DNA of 64,000 bases from Lutjanus erythropterus (GCA_020091685.1 CM034606.1:13067695-13131694); one strand, 5' to 3'; shown: positions 23,452 to 35,609, numbered from the stretch's first letter. The notes: generated by a model not told the origin, from the letters alone. Translations and numbers: made by a program.

Positions 23452-23461
23452 CTATTTATAA
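23452..23461. promoter_or_regulatory. MEF2-consensus site in intron
   Basis: CTATTTATAA matches YTA(W)4TAR exactly. It lies in a 0.5-kb unique-looking stretch (about 23100-23650) of the intron after the SoHo exons. SORBS1 is strongly expressed in muscle, so an intronic enhancer is possible but unproven. Confidence 0.3.
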
Positions 23462-26400
23462 AGCCAAATGTTCCATGGCGACTCGGGGAACACGCCAGTG
23501 TCACTGAATAATCTGCAGCTCTTCCTTGCTCCGCCACGTCTTGTATCCCCATCAAATCTGATATCAGGGAGAGAAGATAGTGTCCTCTCACACCGCTGGG
23601 TAATTGGGCTTACCCACACAGCATCAGTGGAAAGTAAACAGGAAACAAGCATGGAGGCTTATCTGGAGTGAAGAATGGAATCTTAATCTGGTTATTTACA
23701 AGATGCCTGATTAGTGTCAGTTTATGTGAACTTTTCTTCATGTAAAAGGGTCAAACTGTTCAGCTTCCAACTAATCCTATACTGAGCATTTTTTAAATTT
23801 AATATATCTAAAGTGTGAATTGAATTACTTTTGAGTATTTTGTAATTTGTATTTTGCTGGGCAAAAGATTTAATTTGTAACAAAATAATTTTTTTGAAAT
23901 ACAAAAAATACATTATTTGATATGCCAAGCGCATGCCAAATTCTACTTTCAACTGTCCCAGACTTTACAGCCAGTGTCCCAAAGTGAAGTTCTGTATTTT
24001 CATTCTATTTATTAAATATAATGTTATCATGCACCCTCACAGCAAGAAGTTGACATTGGGGGCACAAGCATGACCTCTATGATCAGTGTCATGAGGGGAA
24101 ACTGTTTAGTCTCCCCACAGCACCTTCTGTAAAACTCTGCCACAACACAAAGCTCAAGGTGCTCCAGGCTGCTTGAAGGCGAGCGGGACTCTCTATCATT
24201 GACTTTGTGTGTGTAAGCACATGTGTGCCGGGTGATGCCACCTCACATTATTAAAATTTGAACACCTAACAGCTAAAATGATATAATTCCATGGCCCATA
24301 AACATAACTAAAGCCCCAGCCAATATATGTCAACCAATATAATCAGTGTGATACTGGTTTATCACAGCTATATTGATCTCTATCTCTATCAGAAACTGTT
24401 GTGCAATAAAATTCAACAGAACAAAATGCAGATTGTTTTACTTATTAGCTTTATAGACAGAATTTTGTCTATACATGATCCTTTTTCTCAATTTAAGTTT
24501 AACATATACATATTTTGCTATAATTGTGTCTTTATTTAAGTCATTGATAATTGTTAAAAAATATTGGTTAAAGTTCACTGTTTCAATGCCCTGATACCAT
24601 TTTGGATGATAAAGTGTGTTGTTAAACTGTAAAATTATATATCATACATATCTTGGTCAAAGGCATTACCCAGTTTTGAGGGATTACTGCAAAAAATGTG
24701 TGTATATGTATATATTCTACATTCTCTGTATTATATTGTTATATAGAGGACTATTGGCCAATATCAGTTGGGAACTAAATGTAATAATTTTAATAATTTG
24801 GAATGAAAAGTTGCTCTATTGCCCCAGAATTGTCCAAGACACTGTGTCTTTTATTGTCCCAAGGACAACATATGTCATTTTATGCTCAAATAAGACATAT
24901 TTTATCCCCAGATTAACCTGAGGAATAAACTGTACATTTAGCCTAATCATAGTCTTTAGTGAAATGCAGTGCATAACCCTAACCTTTAACTAAAGTCACT
25001 CAAGCCACCCAGCATGCAACTCTGAACTCGCAGCCTCACACCTCTACGATACCCTGACTGGCCATTTCAGATCTACAGTATGGGAAATTAGAAGAGCTCA
25101 TCTTTTCAATTTAGGAGGGTTAAGATCAGACTCATATTGAGGCTATTAAATAAATAAAATGTGATAACATCAGATTAGAATGTATTTTCAAGTTATAAAT
25201 GCCTTGTATTTTAAACAAATACATTTTCTGATTTCAGTACCTATTTAATTACCTTTGATTGATTGTTGCTTTGATACATTTCATGAGCAAGTATATTTTT
25301 CTGTATATTAGAAGACACGGGTAGAAAGAGTAAAAAAGATGCTAAAACTGGTTTGATTTATCAGATAAAATTACTGAGAATGAAACTACTTGCGTAACAC
25401 AGTAAGAGTGTGAAAAGTCCTAAGCTGTATAAGGACATGACTGAAGGCCTCGGTGAGTCAGTGGAACACTGATGACAGCGTTTCTGCAGAATTTCCTGTG
25501 CATGTTTCCTAACAGGTGTCCCCCCCCCAACTACTCAGAGCCCCGGCTCCTGTGCGCCGCTTTCATATTCAAAATAGCGATCATGAGTAGGTCATGGTAA
25601 CATGAATCTCATTCTTTCCAGCACCTTATTTGTGTTGATATGTACTCATGAAAACAAACAGCTCCCCCAGTGTGAAGGGCCTGTTATAGCCACGCCGCCC
25701 CTCTTCTCATCTCCACTAAATGCTTAAAGGTAAAGGTTAAGTGTATAACAGAGGTTAAATATGACAGCACAATGAGCTAGCCGGCTTACGAAGTTGCCTC
25801 CTTTAGAATATGTCAGGTGCTAGGGGGGAGGCTCTACAGTATGTAACTCTGCGCTGAGACAGTGTGGCAGCAGCCCCCTCGTCAGCATATGCTCAACAGA
25901 TGGAGTCACTCTGTCGGTTGTAGGGGGCCAAAACGCTCTTCCTGACCATAGTTATGTGTGGAATTCCAGCTCCAGCTAGCCAGTGTAGATCGATGAGCCT
26001 GCTGTTTGACCGTAACTGTCACTGGAGGTGTTTTCAGACCCCTCGTGAACCTAGAACTCGTTAATATTAATCAAGAGGACCATTACTGTGATTATACACA
26101 GGTGTCACTCTTAGTCAGTGGCTATTAGGTGACTGGAAGCGGCCACTGGTAGGAGACTAATGATGATTTGACAAGACAGGATAAAGAAGAAGGAAAAATA
26201 AGTGCAGTCTTGTAGGATTATTTAATGTATTACTCAGTAAGCCTGCTCTTAAGAGGTATTTGGTTGACAACTGGCCAATTAGCGGTGTGAAAACCACATG
26301 AAGACGATGTGGATCAGAAGAGGCAGATGAACTTTTAAAACTGTCAAGAAGTTTCCCCTTATTATAATACTACTTCACTAGCAGAAGTGGTTCTCCACAG

Positions 26401-27624
26401 CACTTTGAAGGTTATTAATAAGTACAAGAGCTAACTGGACCGGAGCCATGAAGCCCTTCATTTAACCCTTGAGCTCTGATGTTTTTGCCGACTTCCAGCC
26501 ATATCGCTCCTCTGATAATACCGAGTGAGCACTGATATGTCAATCAAACTCCAATGAGCCAGTGTGTCTGGCTGGGCCTTAAGGTCAAATACTGCACATA
26601 CCAGGTGCAGCTTTAGAAGTGACTTTGACATTAAACAGGAGCCAGTCATCAAGCCGAGCTCATCTGGCAAACATCCAGGCTGCCATGAGACAGAGTCAGG
26701 CCGCCTCCAACGCTAAACCTCCTCCACATATACACTAACCTGGAACAACCGCGTCTGGTTGATGCCGGGACGTGACCTCATGTCGCAGTTACACCTCATA
26801 TGATCCAGGGTGTGGCTCCGACTGGCAGAGAGCGAGGAGACCCAACATCTGTTTGTGGGCGGCCGGTGTCACGCTCGTCTGGTGCCAACTAAGGCCTGCG
26901 GCATGGATCTGCCATGACACTGTATACTGCATCAACATGCCTGCACCCATTTGGATATTTTGGTAAATATACCAACAGATAGCAGACGGCCAGCAATTAT
27001 TATTTCAAGGGCCTGGGATTACCCCGGAGCCCAGTGCTTGCATGGACTGCAGCCTCTCCAAGTGCAGAGTGACTTCTGGATGATTCATCCAGTCCAGGAC
27101 TCTGGCTTATGACAGGTATTCTAATTGGCAGGGAGCACATCAAAATGAACAAAACAAAGTGTTCCTCTTGGGTGGAAGAAGAGGGGTGCTGCCACAGTTG
27201 GCAAGAGATAGCAAGATCCTCTTGTAAAGAAAACATGGCAGTGATAAACTCACTAGAGCCCTGTGATAATTTCATTGATCTTTTATCATAGGCACCTGTG
27301 CTACTACTGGAGCATAATAAATCTTAATCAATAACAGGCCTTATTAAATATGAATTATCTAAATTGCACGGGGTGAACGCCACAGCTAACATAAGTGGTT
27401 GGACAGCTTTCTGTTGCTTGAGTGGATTGTCCTCACTCAGGCTCACAGATAAAATAAATTGCTGAGAGGCTCTTCAGCGCATAAATAAATCTCAGTTGAC
27501 TATTTTAAACACTGGTGAGGACAAAAATCATTAAATTTATCTTGGATGAGGTGACGATGAGGAATGACAGTAGCTTAATCAAGTGCTTTGATAGAACGAT
27601 TGCTGATAAACCTTGTAGCAATGC

Positions 27625-28582
27625 ATTATGTAATAACTGGACATATTTAACTTTATTACATAATAAGACTCATATTTTGTAATAATCTGCCACATTTGTA
27701 ATAAACAGTCTGAATGGAATATGTAATAAATTTCCCAACATTTTAAAATAAGAATCTGAATTACATATTGTAGGGGATTTTGCAAAATGTGGGAGTTGCA
27801 CTTTTTTTTTTGATGAAAATGTAATAATACAGTGCACTTTGTAGTGACCAACAAAAATGGATGTCACATTTTGAAGACCCCCTCCAATGAAAATCACATT
27901 TTTAATCTTGTTAACATGCCCATGTGGTGTTTCTCATGTGCTAAAAGACATATCAGCAGTAACTGCCGTGTTTGAGCATTTCTCAAAAAAGCAGTCTTTA
28001 AAAAAAACGGATTTGGTCAGGCTGGGTCTATGACTTCATAAACCTGTGGAACCAATCCTGTTAACTGAGGGGGTAGCATTAGCGGCAATGCCCAGCGCAC
28101 AGCAGAAGCCAGATGTAGCTAGTTATTGTGATTAGCTAGCTAAAAGGAGGAGGAGTCAGGTGCAGCTACTTTACGTTTGACATGGGGGTTAGGGTGTGTG
28201 TGGAGAGGGCAGGGACTTCTTGCATATCCATAAATCCTTGAATTCTAAATGAAGGCAAGATGTAGAGCTATATGTAAGGCATTTATGCAAGGTACTAATC
28301 TACTGAGCTAACTGTATCTTTTAAAATAAATTTTGAGTCAGTATGATTCATGTTAGAGTGCATTAAATAAACATTGTTATAAGGTTATAAGGTTTTGTGA
28401 AATAATACATCCATTTTGATTGGTTATGACATAATGCACCGTATCATTATATTTTCACAAAAAAGTGCAGTTCTCGCAATTTGTTATAACCACTGCAGTA
28501 TGTGAAGACTTATTAGAAAGTTCCAGGCCGTTCGGTACAAAATGTGGCAGATTATCACAAAATGTGGCTGTTATTACATAAT
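27625..28582. mobile_element. 0.96-kb inverted-repeat element
   Basis: Left end attatgtaataac...cat.ttttgtaataatctgccacattt; right end, inverted, aaatgtggcagattatcacaaaatgtggctgttattacataat. AT-rich interior with no coding frame. Lies in the intron after the 84-nt SoHo exon. Confidence 0.55.
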
Positions 28583-28877
28583 TTCCTGAAAAAGAGTGAA
28601 AATTGAAAAGTAAACAGAGAGATTATGATGAAAGAATAGGTATGCATAAAGGTTGATCAGTAGTTGGTCTCATTAAGCCACGTTGATGGGACACATGGTA
28701 GTCACTTTAGTTCAAGAGGAAACACATTTTCCTCTCACGCATGCTGTCACATAACTTCTTATGTGCAGGATCATTTTTTCAGTATAATATTGCAAGTGAA
28801 AGTGGAAGTAGAAACTGGAGTAGTCCTCACAGACAGACACAGTTTGTTTAGGCATTATTTGAACATGGATGTTATCA

Positions 28878-28883
28878 CATGCA
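28878..28883 (-). promoter_or_regulatory. UGCAUG element downstream of SoHo cassette exon
   Basis: TGCATG on the minus strand about 45 nt past the donor of the 84-nt frame-neutral exon, the position where RBFOX binding commonly enhances inclusion in muscle and neurons. Confidence 0.45.
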
Positions 28884-28927
28884 ATAAAATACAATACACT
28901 GTCACTTTAAAGACAGCGACCACTTAC

Positions 28928-29011
28928 CGCTTTGTCAAACTCCATCTCTGAAAAGAATTTATACCAAGGCTCATTCTCTAAATCTACATCTTCTGGACTT
29001 ACATCCTGAGT
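28928..29011 (-). CDS. sorbs1: sorbs1 SoHo domain, second half (84-nt cassette)
   Basis: 84 nt between ccctag and AAAGCG|gtaagt, phase 0 in and out, codons about 320-347. It encodes DVSPEDVDLENEPWYKFFSE and then MEF, the conserved end of the SoHo region. Frame-neutral. A UGCAUG element lies about 45 nt into the downstream intron. A following PPPKK-type segment known from mammals was not found. Confidence 0.96.
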
Positions 29012-29228
29012 CTAGGGGCATGGCAACAAGAAGAGGAGGAGAAAGACAAAGAGAAGACAGTTCAGACAGCACAGAATAAACACACCAAGGTAATGATGAG
29101 CCTATCAGACATTGATGATTTAGCCAATTTTTGAACCCAACACCATAAATTATCAGCAACACTGAAGGTGTCCTCATTGAACAAGATACCTACTGATTTC
29201 CTGATGACCAGTTAATATTATTATATTA

Positions 29229-29929
29229 TTAAAGGATAGGTTCACATTTTTTCCAAGCGTTTATTTATGACCCACTGGAAGTGTGTGGCGGTGCCTGTAT
29301 TTGCAGAGATCCTGCCCTCTGCCTGTATTTTCTTATTTTGCCGTGTTCGGAACATTTCTGGGCATCATCCTTTGGACAGTGCTGTGTTACTCCCAGCCTA
29401 TAATAGCACGCAGAGTGTAAGGTCAAGACTCTATAAAACTTAGCAACCAGATTACAATATCGATGGCGAGGATGAGCTAACTGCTAGGGTTGCTGCTAAT
29501 TTCCCTGTTGATTAAGCAGAGATTTTATTTTAGACTATTCGACTTGTCTAAAAGAAAGAAAGGCTCAGAAAACAGTTAAAATTGAGCACAGTTGCTTAAT
29601 TGATAATGTTGAACACTGTCTGAAAAAATACGTATTAAGAGCCATTTGAAGCCATTAATCACATTCTGCAATAACCAAATCATATTATACATGCTGCTGA
29701 AATGTGTGGCACTTTGCACCGTGCATTATGGACACCGTAAATTATCCTACAAAACGTGACAACAACTCATTATAAGCATCAAGTTTTCAGACCGCAGGTT
29801 AACATAATTTATCCTGAGCTGACATTAGCTGCCACACTGCACTGCAGTTCTCCAAGGAAACTATGAAATACATAATAAGGGCATTTTGGACTAAAAAAGA
29901 CAGGAAAAAACATGAACCCATCCTTTAAA
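29229..29929. mobile_element. 0.7-kb inverted-repeat element, ttaaaggatagg ends
   Basis: Starts ttaaaggataggttcac and ends catgaacccatcctttaa, its reverse complement with one or two changes. TTAA at both ends. No frame inside. Confidence 0.55.
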
Positions 29930-30175
29930 CAAGTGTTTTACTCAGATGTGCAAATGTGCTGTCTTTTTTTTCATTTTGTGCTGTTTTTTTCATTTCATTT
30001 TCATTTGAACCACATATTTATTGTTTTAATTTTATTCTATGTAATCAACAGACACATAACAATGAGGACGAAGAAAACATGCAAACTCTTGTTTTTGTTT
30101 TTTTTAGATGTAATATAACTTTCTTAAAGATACATATGTTTGGAAGGTCTAAAGTACCTAAGTACAAACACCACA

Positions 30176-31204
30176 TTAAAGAGATAATTTACATCATTTG
30201 AAGTGGGACTGTATGATGTACTTATGGATGATCAGTGTATTTCCTACAGTAGTTGGCCGTCACACACCTCCAGTTTGGACAAGCAGCAGGACTAAGCAAT
30301 GTACTGCTGTGGACAGGGTCGAGCAAAACATTTTACCCACAAAAAGATAGTTGACTGTTGATTCTCATTCTCAGGACGCCAAATACTGATGGTTTGGGTT
30401 GGAAAAGTGTCCAGCTCACAGCAAAATAATGAGAAAATAAAGAAATACAGGCTGAGGGCAGGCTCTCTATAGATACAGCCACAACCACCCATTTCTAGAG
30501 GGATTACATGTATAGGAGTAGATATATTTTTTAGGAAAAGGTTGAATATTATGCCTTTAAGTTTACACTATATTTGGAATATTTTCACAGCTTTACCTTG
30601 CTGTGAGAAAGCTTTTTCAACTGGAAACTGCCTTTATAGAAGCCAAATACTGCTCTCTCTTGCTCAACCAAACTCCTTTGGCGAAAACAGTCATTTTACC
30701 TCACAGAACAGTGGTGTTGCAGGTCTACCACTGCCCTGTTTGTTAGTTTGTTTGTACTATTGTGACTGTCAATCTGAACTAACCCTTTAAAACACAGATG
30801 ACACACAATAACACAAACAAACTAATAGACTGAGGCAGTGACAGACCAGCAACTCCTGTGTTCTGCAGGGCTTTCCCAAATGCGTCATGTGACTTTGGAG
30901 AGAGTGATTTGCTTTGCATGAATGGTTTTCCCACGGAAAAGGCTTTCTGACAGCAAGGTAAAGCAATGAAAATGTTCTGTATATAGCAAACACTTAAACA
31001 CTGATTTTTTAGGTGGACCTTTTTTAAGCGGCTAACGTGTTTTGTTGCTGATCCTGTACATTGCAAAGCAGTACACTGCTTAGCCTCCTCTCTGCTCCTC
31101 CAAACTGGGGGCGTGTCAAACGCCTTCTACTGCAGGTAATACGCTGACTGTGGATAAGTATTTCATACAATCCCACTTCAAATAATCCAAACTATCCCCT
31201 TAAG
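30176..31204. mobile_element. fold-back element, copy 3
   Basis: The longest copy (1 kb), same arms: attaaagagataatt...gtacttatggatgatcagtgt and, inverted, tacgctgactgtggataagtatttcat...aactatcccctta. Two inverted inner copies of the segment with ttaccttgctgtgagaaagc (30590s) and gctttctgacagcaaggtaaa (30950s) are clear. Confidence 0.7.
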
Positions 31205-31950
31205 CACCAGAGAGTAAAAAGAATGGAGCTAATGTAGAAACTGACCAGCTACAGAAACAAGAACACTGACCCATAATAACTGAGCTTGTGACTGAAAAAC
31301 AACAGAGTCCATTATTTTACAGCGGTCCCAGGATGAACTGGAGCGAACTCTCTGTAATAATGTTGCCGGGCCAGATCTCAGCTAACAACATCCACTAGCT
31401 TGATGTAACTGAGCATCAGACAAACAATAATTATATAACCAAGCAACTACTTAATCACAATAATGAACACCTCCACATCCTCTATTACGTAAGGGGGAAA
31501 TATGAAAGGACCTTAGAAACCTATGTGCTCTCCGTTGGTAAACATTACACTGCCATTTATCTATGATATGTAACAAAGCTCATCCTCATCCAGAAGACAG
31601 CCCTCAAGGACACTGAATAATGCCGCACCATGTGATTCAGCACAAACTGTTAAGGCTACAGACGAAAGTAGAGAGCATTACACTTCCTCTGAAGAAAACA
31701 CACAGGATCCATGTTTTTGTGTCTGCGCTGGGATCCTCTCACGCCGAGACGATTCAGTCCAATAACCTTAAATTGAAGGCAGGAAGACAATGGCTATCCT
31801 TGTAAGTGATACTCCCCCCGCTGCCAAGCAGGATCATCTGTCACCGCAACGGGACACCCTTTAGGAATGTGGTGCACATGGCGATTCAGGCTACACATAC
31901 ATCGCCTTCCGAGCTGTTAGTGAAGCTGCCACCCGGGAGCTTAGATACAG

Positions 31951-31998
31951 AGGTGGTGGGTGGGTGGGGGAGTGGATGGAGGTTGGAGGGTGGGGGAC
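31951..31998 (+). other. G-rich tract downstream of SoHo exon
   Basis: ggtggtgggtgggtgggggag..ggagggtggggg on the plus (template) strand, about 80-120 nt past the SoHo exon donor, giving a C-rich intron start in the RNA. Confidence 0.45.
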
Positions 31999-32009
31999 AG
32001 CTTACACGA

Positions 32010-32015
32010 CATGCA
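32010..32015 (-). promoter_or_regulatory. UGCAUG element downstream of SoHo first exon
   Basis: TGCATG on the minus strand 60 nt past the donor at 32075. Same motif as above; that exon is not frame-neutral, so relevance is less clear. Confidence 0.3.
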
Positions 32016-32032
32016 CACAGACAGAAGGAGAC

Positions 32033-32053
32033 AGAGAGAGAGAGAGAGAGAGA
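32033..32053. repeat. (GA)n microsatellite
   Basis: About ten GA units starting 22 nt past the SoHo exon donor at 32075. On the sorbs1 transcript it is a CU-rich tract, a possible PTB-type binding site. Confidence 0.95.
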
Positions 32054-32075
32054 AACAGGCAGGCGGCGAGCATAC

Positions 32076-32190
32076 CGTCCTCTCCAGCTTCAGCACCGAC
32101 GATTTCCCCGGCTCGTACTCAAAGATGCTCTTGGGCTCCGCGCGGTACTTCCTGGTGTCTACCTTTTTATCTGGGGGCTCCCACTCGTTC
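32076..32190 (-). CDS. sorbs1: sorbs1 SoHo domain, first half
   Basis: 115 nt between ctccacag and AGGACG|gtatgc, phase 2 in, phase 0 out, codons about 281-319. It encodes [20 protein letters not shown] and then [13 protein letters not shown], the hallmark of the sorbin homology (SoHo) region, which in CAP mediates binding to flotillin in lipid rafts. Very strong family match. Confidence 0.97.
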
Positions 32191-32975
32191 CTGTGGAGAG
32201 GCGGGTGTCAGGGAGGGGTGGGGTGTGGGATGGAAGAGAGCCAATCCTTATCAAGTAGTCTCCATGGCAACCGGCATAGGCTAAGATGTCTGTGTGTGTG
32301 TTTTTTTTTTCTTCAATCTAAACATGACGTCCGCCCTCATTATCCCTGCTCTGTGTCTCTCCTCCTGTCTCTGTCTTCCTCTAATGATGATATGACAGAA
32401 AATCCAATTCATGGTTGAGCCAAATCAGTAATTCAATCAGGTAAACAAGATTTCAACCAGGGACAAAAAACAGATCGTAGCGTTTCCTGGGAGAATTTCT
32501 TACAGTAATAGACAGGCAATACTAGAATTACTGCTCAGAAAAGGACTGAAATAAGACTTTAAATAAGAAATATACCTAATCTTACACATCGTCCCACCCC
32601 ACAAAAAACACCTTTTCTTTAATGAAATCCATTCAAGCAACATTTTTCAAAAACGGACAAAGACGTGTCTAGGAATGTCCCCCTTCATATGTAACCAAAG
32701 AGGACAGTCAGACCTCCACATGTCATCTGCAGCTGTAGTTGGCAACAGTTTATCCTCCATCACCTGTCCTCCTTCATCACGCTATTACTCATTTCTCTGA
32801 GAGCAGATCATCCTGAGTCAGTGCCGACATGTGTGTGGAGGGGTGGGACTAATCACGCCTCCAGTTAAAACCAGTAAAACACAATACTGGAGGCCACTGG
32901 GGAAAAAGTAACATCAGATTTGCAAATTTTGAGAAGAGGATTGGATTTTTTGCCCTGCAGCGCACAATCATGTAC

Positions 32976-33180
32976 AGCTGCAATGATTTATCGATTAGTT
33001 GTCAACTGTTAAATTAATCACCAAATGTCCAAAATCTCTCGTTTCACTTCCTCACATGTGAATATTTTCTGGTTCCTTTACTCCTTTCTGACAGTAAACT
33101 GAATATCTTCGTGCTGTGGACAAAAAAAGACATTTGAGGACATCATCTTGGGCTTTGGGAAACAGTGATTGTTTTTTTCC
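32976..33180 (-). repeat. dispersed fish repeat, copy A
   Basis: gctgcaatgatttatcgatt..ttaattaatcacc...gtgaatattttctggttcctttactcctttctgacagtaaactgaatatcttc..gtggacaaaa..gacatttgaggacatcatcttgggctttggg. Shares its order of blocks with 44728-45055 and 55608-55893. Confidence 0.65.
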
Positions 33181-33406
33181 CTCTAGGGACTTTAATGTCA
33201 TAATGTGGACTACCATTACAGCCATGGTTTTATATCATGGGTGCAGACAGAAATAGGATTTCTCTAGAATTATATCTACGGTTAGTTATATAATTTGCAT
33301 ATCTTTGTTCTTTTTGTCACTAACAAGCATAAACACTGCTGTGCTTTTGTTTGAAATATCAAAGTAAATGTCATTAGGAAGGTTGGAGAAGATGAACAAC
33401 ACTGAC

Positions 33407-33503
33407 CTTTTGGGTTTGAGGGAAGAGGACCGTGTTGGCACAGGCATCGAGCGGCCTCGTGAATCCACCTCTGCATCGCTTTTTGAGCGTGGGACAGTGT
33501 TCA
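33407..33503 (-). CDS. sorbs1: sorbs1 exon, VPRSKS ... RSSSLKPK segment
   Basis: 97 nt between ttttcag and AAAAG|gtcagt, phase 1 in, phase 2 out, codons about 249-280. It encodes VNTVPRSKSDAEVDS and then MPVPTRSSSLKPKR, parallel to the family segment just before the SoHo region. The basic, Ser-rich end has RxxS-type kinase sites. Confidence 0.92.
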
Positions 33504-33597
33504 CTGAAAACAGGCACATAAAAATCATCAACAGCCTGATGCTCATTAGGATTAATCAATAGAAGTGGTTCCAATGTTTTCCAGCTCCAAAACTCAC

Positions 33598-33633
33598 CAT
33601 CTTTCAAGTAACCAAAGGGACTGGGACCATCAT
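33598..33633 (-). CDS. sorbs1: sorbs1 36-nt microexon
   Basis: 36 nt between tctcag and AAGATG|gtgagt, phase 1 in and out, codons about 237-248. It encodes DDGPSPFGYLKD, acidic then aromatic, resembling a degenerate member of the PY/SPRYSF repeats found here in other SORBS1 proteins. Frame-neutral cassette. Confidence 0.85.
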
Positions 33634-35186
33634 CTGAGAGAGGGGCAGACAATAATCAAAAATCACTTATTACATTTTTTATTTACCTGTGCTCTGTTAC
33701 TTGAAAAGTAATGAATAAAGCACACAAATAAATAATTCATAAGGCATTAGAAACACTTTCCTCCCTGTCTCACACCTTCCATTAGGCCAATCATGGCAGG
33801 TTCACAAACAAAATCAAAGTGTTTCAAATCCAAGCACTTTACAGGAAGCATTACTGAACTAAAACGGGATCCAAGCATTGACGAGCGTCAAGGCCCTGAA
33901 TAAATAATGCTGCACAAAGCAAAAAGGCCATAAACGCCAAATTCAGAAAGATCTCTTTGCTCTGTGTTTTCTGCAAGATAACAGAATCATAATCACGGCA
34001 CATGGAGGTAATCATCTCAAGTTATGACTCAGAAATCTGAACAAGGATTTAGGCTTGTCTTTCCCTGAGGCTGCAGACAAATCTCAAAACGGAAACCGTT
34101 AACCTCAACATAACCGTAACATCTACACAACACTGATTGGTGAAGCATGTTAGGAGCAGCAAAGAGTCTGAAGGTTGTGTACTGCCTGAGAGACTGAACT
34201 CAGGGAAAGGCAGTTCAAAGCCTCAGTGCAGGACTGCAGCAGCATCTAGTGGCCACAATAGCTCACTACATCAAAACGCTACTTCTGCTCCTCTGCATCA
34301 TGTCAGTTCTGTTAGAAAAAAGCTTTTATGAATAATGAAATGTTTGAGAAGTCAGCTGTCTGAATCTTTTATTATCAGATGGTTACCAGCAAAAAGAGAA
34401 AGGTCATGAGTAACTGTTACATTTTGTTAAATGAAAGTAGAATGACACTACAGGATTTCGTGCATCATCCTCGTCAACATGTTAATGTCAAAGTACTTTA
34501 GAATATTGTCTGTGTTTGTGTACATCAAACTATTTAGAGCTACCTGTTTAAATTAAGATTTTAAAGGCCAAAGCCATGTTTTGTGTACATTAAGTAACCT
34601 TTACAAAGCTTACTGATGTTTAAAAGGGTATTCCAGCAATTTAGTATTCTTCTATAAAGTTAGGTCACCTACATGAGAGGGAACAGTCAAAACTGAAGAC
34701 AGAGGCTGAGATATGCTGAGTTTTTGTTCACAGTGATTACCATTTCCTGACATTTTATAGAGCAAACAACTAATCAATTATTTGAAAAATAATCAACACA
34801 TTAATAAACAATGGAAATATTTGTTTTTTTATGCCTGTGCTTTTCCTGCCCTGACATGTCATAATGTCGTCTGTGAAAAAGGTCTGTTAAATCCGAAGGG
34901 CCTACTGATCTCAAAAATCTCTCAGCACAGCAAAACTGAGTTAGATCAGGGAATCTGCACGAAACCTGCAGTGTATTTAAGACTTATGGAAATAGAGGCT
35001 CTATGGTATGGAACAGATGTCGAAAGAGATTAAGTAAAAGCCTTTCAAATACTTCAAGGTATGTGGTTTTGTTCGTTCCACAGGACCAGGTATGACAGAT
35101 TAAACACAGCTAAAGTATTTGAAAGGGCCCAGGATTGCTGCAGATTAGTAGAAGCCAATGAGAGTGGAGTCACTGCCATCGGATAC
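33634..35186 (-). other. sorbs1 intron
   Basis: Nothing firm. A fragment at 34735-34800 (acattttatagagcaaacaactaatcaattatttgaaaaataatcaac) resembles the repeat family at 44728-45055. Confidence 0.5.
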
Positions 35187-35261
35187 CTTTTGATTTCATC
35201 TGAATGTCATAGTTCTCAGGGAAAATGTAGGTGGGGCGGTAAGGGTTTTCCTCAATAGGCT
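35187..35261 (-). CDS. sorbs1: sorbs1 exon, NPYRPTYIFPE repeat motif
   Basis: 75 nt between gctcag and AAAAG|gtatcc, phase 1 in and out, codons about 212-236. It encodes EENPYRPTYIFPENYDIQ. The mammalian protein has tandem copies of this NPY-x-PTY-x-FP motif on separate exons; only one clear copy is seen here. Frame-neutral, so a likely cassette. Confidence 0.93.
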
Positions 35262-35405
35262 CTGAGCACAGTGGTGGAGAGACAGAGCACAGCGTGACAT
35301 AAATAACACACAAACACATATAGAAACACACAACACAGGGCTTGGACACCAACAGAGAAACATGATCAAACATACAGACAGTGGAAATGATGGTTTTGCT
35401 CTTAC

Positions 35406-35466
35406 CTGGTATTTTATGGATCTGTTTGAACATGGTCTTGTACCAGTCTTTGGACTTTTCAGTGTT
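35406..35466 (-). CDS. sorbs1: sorbs1 exon, KDWYKTMFKQIHK motif
   Basis: 61 nt between atttcag and CCAG|gtaaga, phase 0 in, phase 1 out, codons about 192-211. It encodes NTEKSKDWYKTMFKQIHKIP, one of the most conserved stretches of SORBS1 and SORBS2, just N-terminal to the SoHo region. Confidence 0.95.
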
Positions 35467-35609
35467 CTGAAATTAAGATGAGGAGGATTTTTAACTGACA
35501 ATAAATAAGTAAGAATTATAGACAAATCAACTTTGTGCTTTTCAAGCAGCCATGGTGATGTTTTGGCAGGATACTTTGGTTTCTCAAACCAACCATATAA
35601 CCTGTTACA

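Larger units (their letters stand above)
22308..28927 (-). other. 6.6-kb sorbs1 intron
   Basis: Holds the G-rich and CA tracts, a MEF2-type site, and the inverted-repeat element at 27625-28582. Two stretches (23100-23650 and about 25440-27100) look unique and less AT-rich, possible conserved non-coding DNA. A PPPKK...IWDYTPGDC-type exon present here in mammals was looked for and not found. Confidence 0.5.

Noticed and set aside
31806-32418. Two plus-strand frames of about 150 codons
   Set aside because: They run across the SoHo exon in antisense and across GA and G-rich tracts.
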